Made by a program: the position numbers and the translations under genes. A stretch of DNA of 64,000 bases from Pseudomonas sp. CCC3.1 (GTDB lineage: Bacteria > Pseudomonadota > Gammaproteobacteria > Pseudomonadales > Pseudomonadaceae): positions 2,480,001 to 2,544,000 of the forward strand of contig NZ_CP133778.1 in NCBI RefSeq assembly GCF_034347405.1. Direction: 5' to 3'. Below, one piece after another: positions 36,125-45,300 of this stretch; the stretch's first letter is position 1; every line of letters begins with the position of its first letter. Under the pieces are notes generated by a model. That model worked only from the letters and a program-made list of their open reading frames with translations. It was not told the DNA's origin and did not search any database.

Positions 36125-36448
36125 GGTTATCCCCGGCGAATAACGCTGAGGTTTGCAGTTCCTTGACCGGGGCTGCAAACGCGCGCCGTATCATTCTGAA
36201 ATAATTCTCCTGTTTTTCAGCGGTACCTCCTCGCGACGTCTGCGTCCTGCATTCTGGCCACCGTTCAACTCTCGCCATTAAACGACCTGCAAAGATTCAT
36301 TGGACACCTCAATGATTAATACTTTATGTATTAATTCCGTGTGGATGTGATCATCCACAGAGTGATCTTTGCAGCGCTTGCCCTTTCAAGGTCAGCCCCG
36401 TTCAGTGGCCGCAAGACACTCCACGTAGGTTTACGTTAAGGATGTCTT
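36125..36448. promoter_or_regulatory. 324-bp intergenic region with three inverted repeats
   Basis: No gene is seen. GTTTGCAG/CTGCAAAC (36151-36158 and 36173-36180) form a perfect 8-bp stem with a 14-nt loop after the aldehyde dehydrogenase, perhaps ending that transcript, though no T-run follows. Two adjacent perfect palindromes lie further on: ATTAATAC-N5-GTATTAAT (36315-36335) and GTGGATG-N4-CATCCAC (36341-36358), 90-135 bp before tpsB. The AT-rich stretch around them is the best promoter and operator candidate for the secretion locus. Confidence 0.5.
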
Positions 36449-38149
36449 ATGCCCAATCAGCCCCGCTCCAGCAATCGACTGATGCTGTTGATGCTTAGCC
36501 TGTACCCGTCGGCATTGCCTGCTGTCGAAGACCTGCAAGCCAGCCAGTCGGTGCTGCAACTACAGCAACAGCAGCAACGCGATTTTCAGCGTCTTCAGCA
36601 AGAGCAGCGCATGCAGCAATTGCAGCGGGAGCAATCAGCGGTGCAAGCGCAAAAAACCGATTCGCCTGCCCACCGCTTGGCCGAGCACGGTTGCTGGACG
36701 CCGAGTGCCTTGCGCTTGTCCGGTGTCACGCTGTTTGACGCCGCCAGCCTGCGCGAGCACCTGGCTCCCCTGATAACGGCGTGCATGGGCGTGAACCGCA
36801 TCAATCACCTGCTGGTCGAACTCACCCGGCTCTACCTCGACGCTGGCTACATCGCTAGTCGCGCCTATCTGGTCAAGCCTGTGGCGCACGGGCAGCCGCT
36901 GGAAATTCATGTCGATGAAGGCTACCTCGAAGCGATTGAACTGGCCGATCAAAGTCTGCCCGTGTGGTTGGCCGGGGCGTTCCCCGGCATGCTTGGCAAG
37001 CCGCTTGAGCTGAGGCATCTGGAGCAGGGGCTGGACCAGCTCAACCGGTTGCGCTCGCTGGATTTGGTTGCCGATATAACCCCGGGGAGCAGGCCCGGCG
37101 CTTCGCGGGTCATCCTTCGCTCGCAAGCAAACAACCCGGCCTGGGCGGCGGCGCTGGGCCTGGACACGCTGGGCTCCGCCGGTTCAGGCCGCGATCGCAG
37201 CACGCTGAGCCTGAGCCTGGACAGCCCGTTGCAGCTTAACGACTCCGTCAATGTCAGCTTCAGCGGCACGCTCAATGCCGGACCACGCTACAGCCGCAGC
37301 GTCAGTCTGATTTACGCCCTGCCTTATGGTTACTGGACCCACAGCCTGTTCGCCAGCCATGTCGAATACCGCGTCCCGCTCAAACTCAGGCGCACCACGC
37401 TCTATTCAAGTGGTCGAGCCGACCAGTTCGGCCTGCGCAGTGACCGCGTGCTGTGGCGCAAACAGGACGTTTTGCTCAGCGTCTATGGCCAACTGGCTTA
37501 CAAGAACGTCGACAGCTACCTGGCCAAAACGCGCCTCGCTATCCAGAGCCCGACCCTGGCCGTGGTCGAGTCCGGCCTCAGCCTGTTCTGGCTTGACAGC
37601 GGGGTGTGGAGTCTGGACCTCAACTACGGCCGGGGCCTGCATGAGTTGGGTGCGGACGACGACTCGGACCGGCTTTCGCGTCATCTGCCCAAAGCGCAAT
37701 TCAAGCGATATCGCGCCAGTGTTGGCCGGTGGCGCAACGGTCTTTATCAGGGGCAGCAGTGGCAATGGCAGAGCCAGTTCTCGTGGCAGTACAGCCCTGA
37801 CCCGCTACCGGTCATTGAGCAACTGTTGGTCACCGATGATTCGGCGGTACGCGGCTTTCGTCAGAACAGTGCATCGGGCGCCACGGCTGCGTTGTGGCGC
37901 AACACGCTGCGCTTGCCGTTGAACAGCGATTTGCCCGTGCGGCTCACCCCGTATCTGGGCATCGATGCGGGCTGGATCAAGGGGCTGCAAAGCACCCCCG
38001 ATGCACGCATGAGTGCTGCCAGCGTGGGCCTCAACCTGGCATGGAAGCACGTCCAGCTCGACCTCGATTATCAACACAGCCTGAGCCGTCCGGCGCAGTT
38101 TGCCCCCGAGTCACAGATCTGGCTTGCCCGCCTGAGCCTGCTGATGTGA
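36449..38149 (+). CDS. Two-partner secretion outer-membrane transporter (TpsB; ShlB/FhaC/CdiB family)
   Basis: The 566-residue protein has a signal peptide (LMLLMLSLYPSALPAVEDLQ) and a Gln-rich helical plug (QLQQQQQRDFQRLQQEQRMQ, about residues 32-70). A POTRA_2 domain runs from about 85 to 160 (VTLFDAASLREHLAPLITAC, YLDAGYIASRAYLVKPVAHG), a second POTRA to about 235, and then a 16-strand barrel with the family's VRGFRQNSASG motif (cf. VRGY/F) near residue 470. The C-terminal strand ends QIWLARLSLLM. It should export the TpsA product encoded 38 bp downstream. Confidence 0.9.
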   Translation: MPNQPRSSNRLMLLMLSLYPSALPAVEDLQASQSVLQLQQQQQRDFQRLQQEQRMQQLQREQSAVQAQKTDSPAHRLAEHGCWTPSALRLSGVTLFDAASLREHLAPLITACMGVNRINHLLVELTRLYLDAGYIASRAYLVKPVAHGQPLEIHVDEGYLEAIELADQSLPVWLAGAFPGMLGKPLELRHLEQGLDQLNRLRSLDLVADITPGSRPGASRVILRSQANNPAWAAALGLDTLGSAGSGRDRSTLSLSLDSPLQLNDSVNVSFSGTLNAGPRYSRSVSLIYALPYGYWTHSLFASHVEYRVPLKLRRTTLYSSGRADQFGLRSDRVLWRKQDVLLSVYGQLAYKNVDSYLAKTRLAIQSPTLAVVESGLSLFWLDSGVWSLDLNYGRGLHELGADDDSDRLSRHLPKAQFKRYRASVGRWRNGLYQGQQWQWQSQFSWQYSPDPLPVIEQLLVTDDSAVRGFRQNSASGATAALWRNTLRLPLNSDLPVRLTPYLGIDAGWIKGLQSTPDARMSAASVGLNLAWKHVQLDLDYQHSLSRPAQFAPESQIWLARLSLLM

Positions 38150-38187
38150 ACCCTCTGTCTTCAAGTACCGTTACAAGTGAGCGACCT

Positions 38188-41100
38188 ATGCCAACCACCT
38201 CCCACTGCTTTCACCTCTCCCCAAAAGGCAAACTGCGCACGCTTATCGCCGTCCTGTTGCTGTTGCCCCCTCAACTGCTGGCACAGGGGTTGACGGTGGC
38301 CGAGGGGGCGGGCGCAGCCCCGCACGTGCACATTCAAGGCGGGGTGCCCGTCATCGATATTGTCGCGCCTGATGCAGGTGGTTTGTCCCATAACCAGTTT
38401 CTTGATTACAACGTTGAGCGACAGGGCCTGGTGCTCAACAACGCCGTGCAGGGAGGGATTTCGCAACTGGCCGGGTCATTGGCAGGTAACGCGCAGTTTC
38501 AAGGGCAGGCGGCGAGCGTGATTCTGAATGAAGTGATAAGCCGCAATGCCTCGACCCTCAACGGGACTCAGGAGATTTTTGGCCGGGCGGCGGATTATGT
38601 GCTGGCCAATCCCAATGGCATTTCGGTCAATGGCGCCAGCTTCATCAATACGCCGAATGCGCAGTTGGTCGTCGGCCGCCCGCAACTGCTGGATGGCAGA
38701 CTGGATGCCTTGAACACGTATGACGCCCGAGGCCAATTGACGGTGCGCGAGCATGGCCTGCAAAACCCTCAAGGCTCTCTTCAGCTGATTGCCCCGCAAA
38801 TCGACAGTCAGGGCCTTATCAAGGCCCATGACGACCTGAACCTGACGGTGGGACGCAATACCGTCGCGGCTGCCAGCGGCCAGGTGCGCGAGGTCGATCC
38901 CGCCAGTCAGGCACAGGACTCACGCATTGACGCCCGCCTGTTTGGCGCGATGCAGGCAGGGCGAATCAACATCGTCAGCACCGCCCAAGGTGCAGGTGTC
39001 AAGATGGGCGCCGTGCCTGTCGAGGGACGCGACGGGGTGACGGTCAGTTCCGCTGGCGATCTCGACATCAGTGGCAAAACGCAGGCCAACAGCCTGGATG
39101 TCAGCCGTGCCACGTTGAGCAGTCGCCAGGGTGATGTGGTGCTGCACAGCGCTGACAATTTGAACCTGTCTGCGACTGATGTCAGCGGGCGCGATGTGGT
39201 ACTCGACGCGGGCCGTAACCTGACCCTGAGCAGCCTTGAAAGTCGCAAGCTGCAGGAGCAGCGCGAGCAGTGGGACCACCATAATTTTCTCTTCACGTAT
39301 GAAACCTTTGATCGCACCAGCACCGATGAACAGTCCCGCCAGCACGGCAACCGCATCGCTGCGGGGCACGCGGCTACGCTGACGTCCGGCGGCACCAGCG
39401 CCATCCAGGCCAGCAGCATCGAGGCTGGCGATACCCTGCGCATCAACAGTACCGATAACCTGCGCCTGATTGCTGCTGACGAGATCCATGCCACTCGCGA
39501 CCGCGGAGCGCATCGCAAACACCTGTGGAAAGCCAATTGGGACGAGAGCAGCCGCGATCAGCGCAGTGTCACCAGCAGCCTCAAGGCCGGGCAACACCTT
39601 GAGCTGAACAGCCAGCAAACCGTGCAACTGCAAGGCGCTGATGTGCAAACCCCGGGAGATATCCGGATCAATGCCCGAGCGGTGGACATCAGCAGTGTGG
39701 CGGGCACTCACACACGCAGCGGCAAGGCCTACTCCGGCGACTTGGTGGGCGGCAGTTTCTTTGGGAATAAGGGCCGTGATGACCAGGGTAAAACGGCGCA
39801 CGTCGCCAGCAAGGTCAATGCCGACGGCGCATTGATCGTGCGTGCCGATAACGTGAAGATCAGCGCCAGTCAGGTGCATGGCGGTCAGCAAGCCAGTGTG
39901 ATCAGCGACAAGGGCTCGCTGGTGATTGATGGCGTGAACAATACGTCCCACGACAGTAGCTATCGCCTGGACAGTCAATTTTTCGGCCTGACCAAGCATG
40001 AAGCCAGCAAGGAACTCAAGCGCAACACCCACGTCGCCAGCCAATTGCGCTCGGACAGCAATCTCACCCTCAGCAGCGCCAAAGACCTGACAGTACGCGG
40101 TTCGCAAGTGACTGCGCAGGGCGATCTGAACGTGCTCGCCAAAGGCGATATCAACATTGATTCGGCGCCAAACACCACTCACGAAGTCAGTCAGACCCAT
40201 ACCCGTGGTTTCACCGGCTACACCCTGGAAACCGCGCAAGGCAGCCATCAGTTCCGTGCGGGCGTGCGCTATGAAGACCAAAAGCAGGCCGCTGGCACCG
40301 ATTCGACGGTACAGCAAGGTGCCACCCTCAGCGGTGGCTCGCTGGTGGTCAACGCCGGGAACGCGTTGAGCGTTAAGGGGGCCGAGCTTAAAGCGACCCG
40401 GGGCGATGCGAACCTGAGCGCCCAACAGATCGCGTTGACGGCCGCGCATGACAGCACCACGACCACAACTGACCAACGCAAAAGCGGCGGCGGTGTTTTC
40501 TACACCGCAGGGCTGGACAAGGCGGGCAGCGGCATCGAAGGCGGCCAGCAAAGCCAGCACGGCACGCTGGATCAAGTCCGCGCGCAGGTCAGCGGGATCA
40601 GCGCCGCTGGCACATTGAGTGTTTCGGCCGCAGACACACTCAGCACCCAGGGCGCGCAAATCAGTGCTGGCGATGCGTTGCAGGTCACTGCGTCACGGGT
40701 TGATAACCAGGCGGCCCGCACCACCGAGTCCAGCACACATGCACAGAGCAGTTGGCAGGCTGAAAGCGGGGCTAATGTCGAGTACAAAGGCATCACCCGG
40801 CCCATCGAGAAAAAGCTCCAGCAACTGGCTCAAGGCTCAGTTGGAGACGCCTTGAAACCGCTAACTTCAGGCACTGCCAATCTTGGGCTGGACGTGGATG
40901 GCGGCTCCTCGAACATGACCCGATCCGGTGAGGACAGCAGCGCAACATCCAGCCGGTTCAGTGGGGGTTCGGTGCAGGTCAATGTCGCTGGCACCTTGCA
41001 AGACCAAGGCACTCACTACAGCGCCAATCAAGGTGAACTGACGATCAAGGCGGGCAGCCATGACGCCACAGCGGCCGTCGATACTCATCAACGTCATGAG

Positions 41101-42237
41101 CAGGGGCTAACTGTGCAGGTGGGCGGGCGGCTTTACACGTCGACGGGTGAAGACCTCAATACACGTCTCAACGGGTCAGGCGGCAGCCAGGATCAGCGCA
41201 CGCAGACTCAAACGGCGCAGGTGGGCAGTTTCAGCGGGGCACAAGGGATCAGCATCGATACCAAGGGAGATGCCCGTTATGAAGGCAGCCAGTTCAACGG
41301 CCACGAAGGAGGCATTTCCCTGAGCGCAGGCGAAAGCCTTGCCTTGAATCAGGCCAATAACCTTAAAAGCGAGACCGGCAAGGCCCTGGAGGGCAGCGGA
41401 TCACTGACGCTGGGAACGTCCGGGGATACCAACGTCAATGCAAGCGTGGGTGCGAAGTTGCACAGCCGCACGTTGCAGGCCGATGACAGCCAGCCTCTCG
41501 TTGCAACCCTACTGGGTACCGGATCGATCAACCTGCGCAGCGGTGGCAACCTGACCTTGCAAGGCAGTCAGCTCGGTCACGGGGCAGACAAGGCCGGTGC
41601 TATTCGTCTCAATGCGGGTGGCAAGCTCGATCTGCAAGCCGCCACCGCGACCCACAGCAAGCGCGCCAACGAGGTGGGTGGCGGCATTGCGCTGGGCGCG
41701 AGTGTCGTTCACGGCGCCGAAAGCGACACCCGCCAAGGCAACCTGAATGCCAGCCTGAGTGTGGCCAACGTGTCGGAGCATGACCGGACACTCACTGCTT
41801 CGCAGCTCTACAGCCACGCAAACGTGACACTGGCCAGTGGTGCGCGCAGTGCAGACGCTATTCATCTACTGGGGACGCGCATCCAAGCGCCAAGTGTCAA
41901 CGTGAGTGCCGAGAAAGGTGGCGTGGTACAAGCCGCTGCGCAATCAAGTCAGCGCCATAACAACTGGAACGTGGCCCTGGGTACAGGCCTCACTGAAGAG
42001 CGCGTCACGCCGCTCAATCCACTTGAGCCGAGTCCCGCTGCCAAAGCGCCTGACCTCAGCGGTCAGGCCAAGCTCGACATCGACCGCCGCAACGTAAAAG
42101 CGCCGCAGCAAAGCCTGATTGACGCCGACCTTGTGACGGCCAGCATTGGCACAGAGTGGCGGCTGGAAGATTCTCAGCCTCAGTCCAGCACGTTAAAGGT
42201 CAACCTGGAGGCCCGATCGGGCGGGGATAAAAAATGA
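38188..42237 (+). CDS. Large exoprotein TpsA (filamentous haemagglutinin-like), no C-terminal toxin seen
   Basis: The 1349-residue secreted beta-helix protein has a signal peptide of about 32 residues (TLIAVLLLLPPQLLAQG). The TPS secretion domain (about 40-290) has VILNEVISRNASTLNGTQEI and the hallmark VLANPNGISVNGASFINTPN. Then come many imperfect haemagglutinin repeats of the type LTLSSAKDLTVRGSQVTAQG up to about residue 1250. It is much shorter than CdiA proteins (often above 3000) and has no VENN motif, pretoxin domain or variable CT module; it ends KVNLEARSGGDKK. Adhesin is the likeliest role, with a toxin-less CDI relic as alternative. ATG 38188 starts the signal peptide; upstream in-frame codons lie within tpsB. 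The ribosome-binding site is weak. Confidence 0.87.
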   Translation: MPTTSHCFHLSPKGKLRTLIAVLLLLPPQLLAQGLTVAEGAGAAPHVHIQGGVPVIDIVAPDAGGLSHNQFLDYNVERQGLVLNNAVQGGISQLAGSLAGNAQFQGQAASVILNEVISRNASTLNGTQEIFGRAADYVLANPNGISVNGASFINTPNAQLVVGRPQLLDGRLDALNTYDARGQLTVREHGLQNPQGSLQLIAPQIDSQGLIKAHDDLNLTVGRNTVAAASGQVREVDPASQAQDSRIDARLFGAMQAGRINIVSTAQGAGVKMGAVPVEGRDGVTVSSAGDLDISGKTQANSLDVSRATLSSRQGDVVLHSADNLNLSATDVSGRDVVLDAGRNLTLSSLESRKLQEQREQWDHHNFLFTYETFDRTSTDEQSRQHGNRIAAGHAATLTSGGTSAIQASSIEAGDTLRINSTDNLRLIAADEIHATRDRGAHRKHLWKANWDESSRDQRSVTSSLKAGQHLELNSQQTVQLQGADVQTPGDIRINARAVDISSVAGTHTRSGKAYSGDLVGGSFFGNKGRDDQGKTAHVASKVNADGALIVRADNVKISASQVHGGQQASVISDKGSLVIDGVNNTSHDSSYRLDSQFFGLTKHEASKELKRNTHVASQLRSDSNLTLSSAKDLTVRGSQVTAQGDLNVLAKGDINIDSAPNTTHEVSQTHTRGFTGYTLETAQGSHQFRAGVRYEDQKQAAGTDSTVQQGATLSGGSLVVNAGNALSVKGAELKATRGDANLSAQQIALTAAHDSTTTTTDQRKSGGGVFYTAGLDKAGSGIEGGQQSQHGTLDQVRAQVSGISAAGTLSVSAADTLSTQGAQISAGDALQVTASRVDNQAARTTESSTHAQSSWQAESGANVEYKGITRPIEKKLQQLAQGSVGDALKPLTSGTANLGLDVDGGSSNMTRSGEDSSATSSRFSGGSVQVNVAGTLQDQGTHYSANQGELTIKAGSHDATAAVDTHQRHEQGLTVQVGGRLYTSTGEDLNTRLNGSGGSQDQRTQTQTAQVGSFSGAQGISIDTKGDARYEGSQFNGHEGGISLSAGESLALNQANNLKSETGKALEGSGSLTLGTSGDTNVNASVGAKLHSRTLQADDSQPLVATLLGTGSINLRSGGNLTLQGSQLGHGADKAGAIRLNAGGKLDLQAATATHSKRANEVGGGIALGASVVHGAESDTRQGNLNASLSVANVSEHDRTLTASQLYSHANVTLASGARSADAIHLLGTRIQAPSVNVSAEKGGVVQAAAQSSQRHNNWNVALGTGLTEERVTPLNPLEPSPAAKAPDLSGQAKLDIDRRNVKAPQQSLIDADLVTASIGTEWRLEDSQPQSSTLKVNLEARSGGDKK

Positions 42238-42371
42238 CCGGCGTTGGTTGCGGGTCACTTCCAGGCGGTCCGGTATAGCGGGATACCGCAGCCGTGGGGG
42301 GCGAGTGTTTTTAAATGCAGTGCATTGGCGGGCAAGACGCCCGCATCACTTCATTTGGAAGCCCGGCCCCC
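42238..42371. other. Gap with three small inverted repeats between tpsA and the toxin gene
   Basis: CGGTAT-N6-ATACCG (42271-42288), AATGCA-G-TGCATT (42314-42326) and GCGGGC-N5-GCCCGC (42328-42344) are all perfect. TGTTTTT follows the first stem only after a gap, so a Rho-independent terminator is doubtful. They may set the ratio of tpsA to downstream message or form a translation-control structure. Confidence 0.4.
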
Positions 42372-45300
42372 ATGACTACCCACACCGATGCCACGCTGGT
42401 TTTGAGTCGCAGCCGCTTGCTGACGGACGCCATGATCCGTCAGTTCTCTGATCGGCCCACCTTGCGCAGGGTGGTGAGCGATCTGCTGGTCAATACCCTG
42501 AAAAAGCAGTTCAGCCCGCCTGCTACGGCGATCAATCTCGATCACTTGAAAGTGAACTGGACCGTCGATGACGCAGAGCAGGCGCTACAGGTCGTGCGCC
42601 AGCAGTCGTTGCTTGACGCCGTACTTGAACACATTGCCCTCGGCACTCCGGTCAATTACACCTTTTACGAGCTGCAACAGTGCTATTTGACGCAACAGCC
42701 TGACGGGGCTGCTGCACCCGACCACGCCCACGCCTTTTTGCCGATGACGACCGTTGAGCAGTCAATCCGCCAGGTGCTGCGTGACTGGGTGCGGGGGTAT
42801 CAAGAGGCGTTGGTCGATTACTGGAACGCACCTGTAGAAGGCTATCGGAGTCGTCAGCACTGGCTGGGCAGGTTCTTCGCCAAGACCTTGCTGGTGTCGG
42901 CCAATACCTCTCCCGAGCTCAATGAGGACCAGGTCGATGTGCTGCGCCAAATCCTTAAATACCCCGTGCTGACCGATCGTTTGCGTGCACTAGACAGCCC
43001 GACTCGCCCGCATGTGTATTTCAATCAGGTGCAATTCAACCTGGGGACGCACAGTGTCGAGCACCTGTTGGCGGACCTTCTGGTGGTTTATGCGGTTGAG
43101 GGCCGCGAGCAACTGCTGGTGTGCAAGCCTTCAGGGCAGATTGAGTCTTTCGCGACGTTGAGCGCGTATGGGCGCCAGTTGGGCAGACGTTTAAGCAGCG
43201 AGTACCCCGTCGAATCACTCACCTGGCGGCGCTACGAAGCGGACGGCGATTTTTTGCAGACCCAGGCGATGATTGTGCTCGACACGCAACTGGGCACTAT
43301 CGCCGCCCTTGATACCAACGCTCTGGTTCCTCGCAGTGTTGAACAGTTGGAACGTCGATTGCAGCAGATTACCGATCCGGTTGCGATCGGCTCCTGGGAG
43401 GACGAGGAGCCCTCACCGGCGCTGGCTCGGGTCTACCGTGCGCTGCCCGAGTGGTTGCAAAACGCCAGTGACGCTGACCGTTTTGCCTATCGATCGCACA
43501 TGATCGATCTGGCCGATGTCACCCGCAAAGCCAAAGGTCGTGTGTTTGACGAAGGTATCCCGGACCTGCACCGCTATGCGTCGCAAGTGTTGCACCAGCA
43601 AATGCTCGAAGACCAGCCGCTGGCACCGGGGTACAACCCCGATGATATTGAACTCGACTTTATCGTGGCCTCGGGGCCGCTGGGGACTGCCGGCCTGACG
43701 GAGTCCGTCACTTACAGTCTGACCAACTTGGCGGTGCAAAACCTGATTGCCATGCCCAGTGGGCACATGACCATCAGGCACAAACACAATCAATTGATTC
43801 AGGGTTGGTGGATGACGCCTGCCTACGTCAAATCGTTGATCAGCCGGGTCGATATCGGCGGCACTTACCCGACGCTGATCAAGCGCCTGTTGATGGATGA
43901 CCTGGCTGAAGCCGCGCGTCGTGAGGCCTTGTATAGCGACCAACTGCGGGTTGCACTGCCCATGCAGGCTCTGGAAAGCGTGTTGAAAGGGCAGGGCACG
44001 GTCACCGCGTGGGGCTATCGCTGTGTTGCGGCCCTGATGCAATACGAAGCCGGCGCCAGAGTGATGGAGGGGCGCCAGGTCACTATTTGCCCGCTGGGCA
44101 TGCTGAGCGTGCCCGGAGCTGCTCCGGATTTTGTCCGCGCCATGTACATCATTGGTATCGCCGATGACCCTTTTGGTCGTTGCTTGCTCTATCGGCCGCT
44201 GCTGCAAAACGTATTGATCGAATACCCCTCGGCGCAGGCGCTGCTGGCGGCCATGGCCAAGCGAGGTGCGCTGCGCGACAGTGTGCTGCACTGGTTGCCC
44301 GACGCGTCCCGGGCTACGCATGCCGCAGGCGTGCTGGATCCGGCGCATCCACACGTTGAGGCATCGACGTTTTTCTATCTGCGAGGGATGAGCAGTCGCT
44401 TTGTTCACGGTCTGTTTCGTGACAGTGCCATGGCGCTGGTTGAACTGGCGGACCGCCAATCAGTGTCCAACGCAGAAAGCCGTTGGGCCACCTTCAAGGA
44501 AGGCGGATGGTTACTGCTCAACACCTTTGCGCCCCTGCTGCGCGGCCCAGTGGCAGTGGTGGGGTGGCTGCTACTGACCGTCTCGGCGCTGAAGCAGGAC
44601 ATCAGCGCACTGAACAGTGACGATGAACGGTCCAAAGCCCCCGCCGTGATCGATTTGCTGTTCAACATTGCTCTGGTATTGCTGCACGTGGCGCAGCGTC
44701 CGGGAGGTGCTGTGCCCGAAGTCGGTGGCGAGCTTGAGGGGCCGCCTGCTGTTGTCGTTGAAGACACGAATGTGGATGAGGCACCTGCTGGGCAGCCGCC
44801 GTTGCCTGTGGTTGAGGAGTGGGAAGAGGCTCTGCAACCGCAGGATGAGGTAGCGGCGGTGCAGCCTGTCGTTGAAAAGGGGGGCGAGCCTGCACCGGTC
44901 AAGGTCGAACAAGGTCAGGTGTATTTTTCGGATGTGCCTGTTGGCAATCGGCGTACTCACCTGGATTACGCCTGGTTCAACACGCCGATGTTCGAGTTCA
45001 ATCAGACCCAGTTGACCTGGCTGGACCTGAACCGCGGTCTATACCCTGAGCAGCACCAACCTGTGGCGAGCGGGCAATACAAAGGGTTGTATGTCATCGA
45101 GCGTAAATGGCACGCACTGGTTCGTGGCTTTAGCTATGAAGTCTCGCTGGAGGACGAGGGTGTCGTGGTCGTCAGCCCTAAGAACCCCCTTGAAACGGGG
45201 CCTTGGCTGCGCACTGACGGGAACGGTGCCTGGGATTTCGACCTGCGCATGCGCCTGCTCGGCGGTGGCCCGCAAAAGCGCCAAGAGTCCATGGCCCGGG

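Noticed and set aside
38920..40659. 579-residue open frame antisense to tpsA
   Set aside because: By-product of codon bias in the repetitive exoprotein; Ala/Gly-rich without family features.
38188..42237. Contact-dependent inhibition (CdiA) with variable toxin tip
   Set aside because: No VENN motif, no pretoxin domain, no CT module and no overlapping small immunity gene; the protein is far too short.
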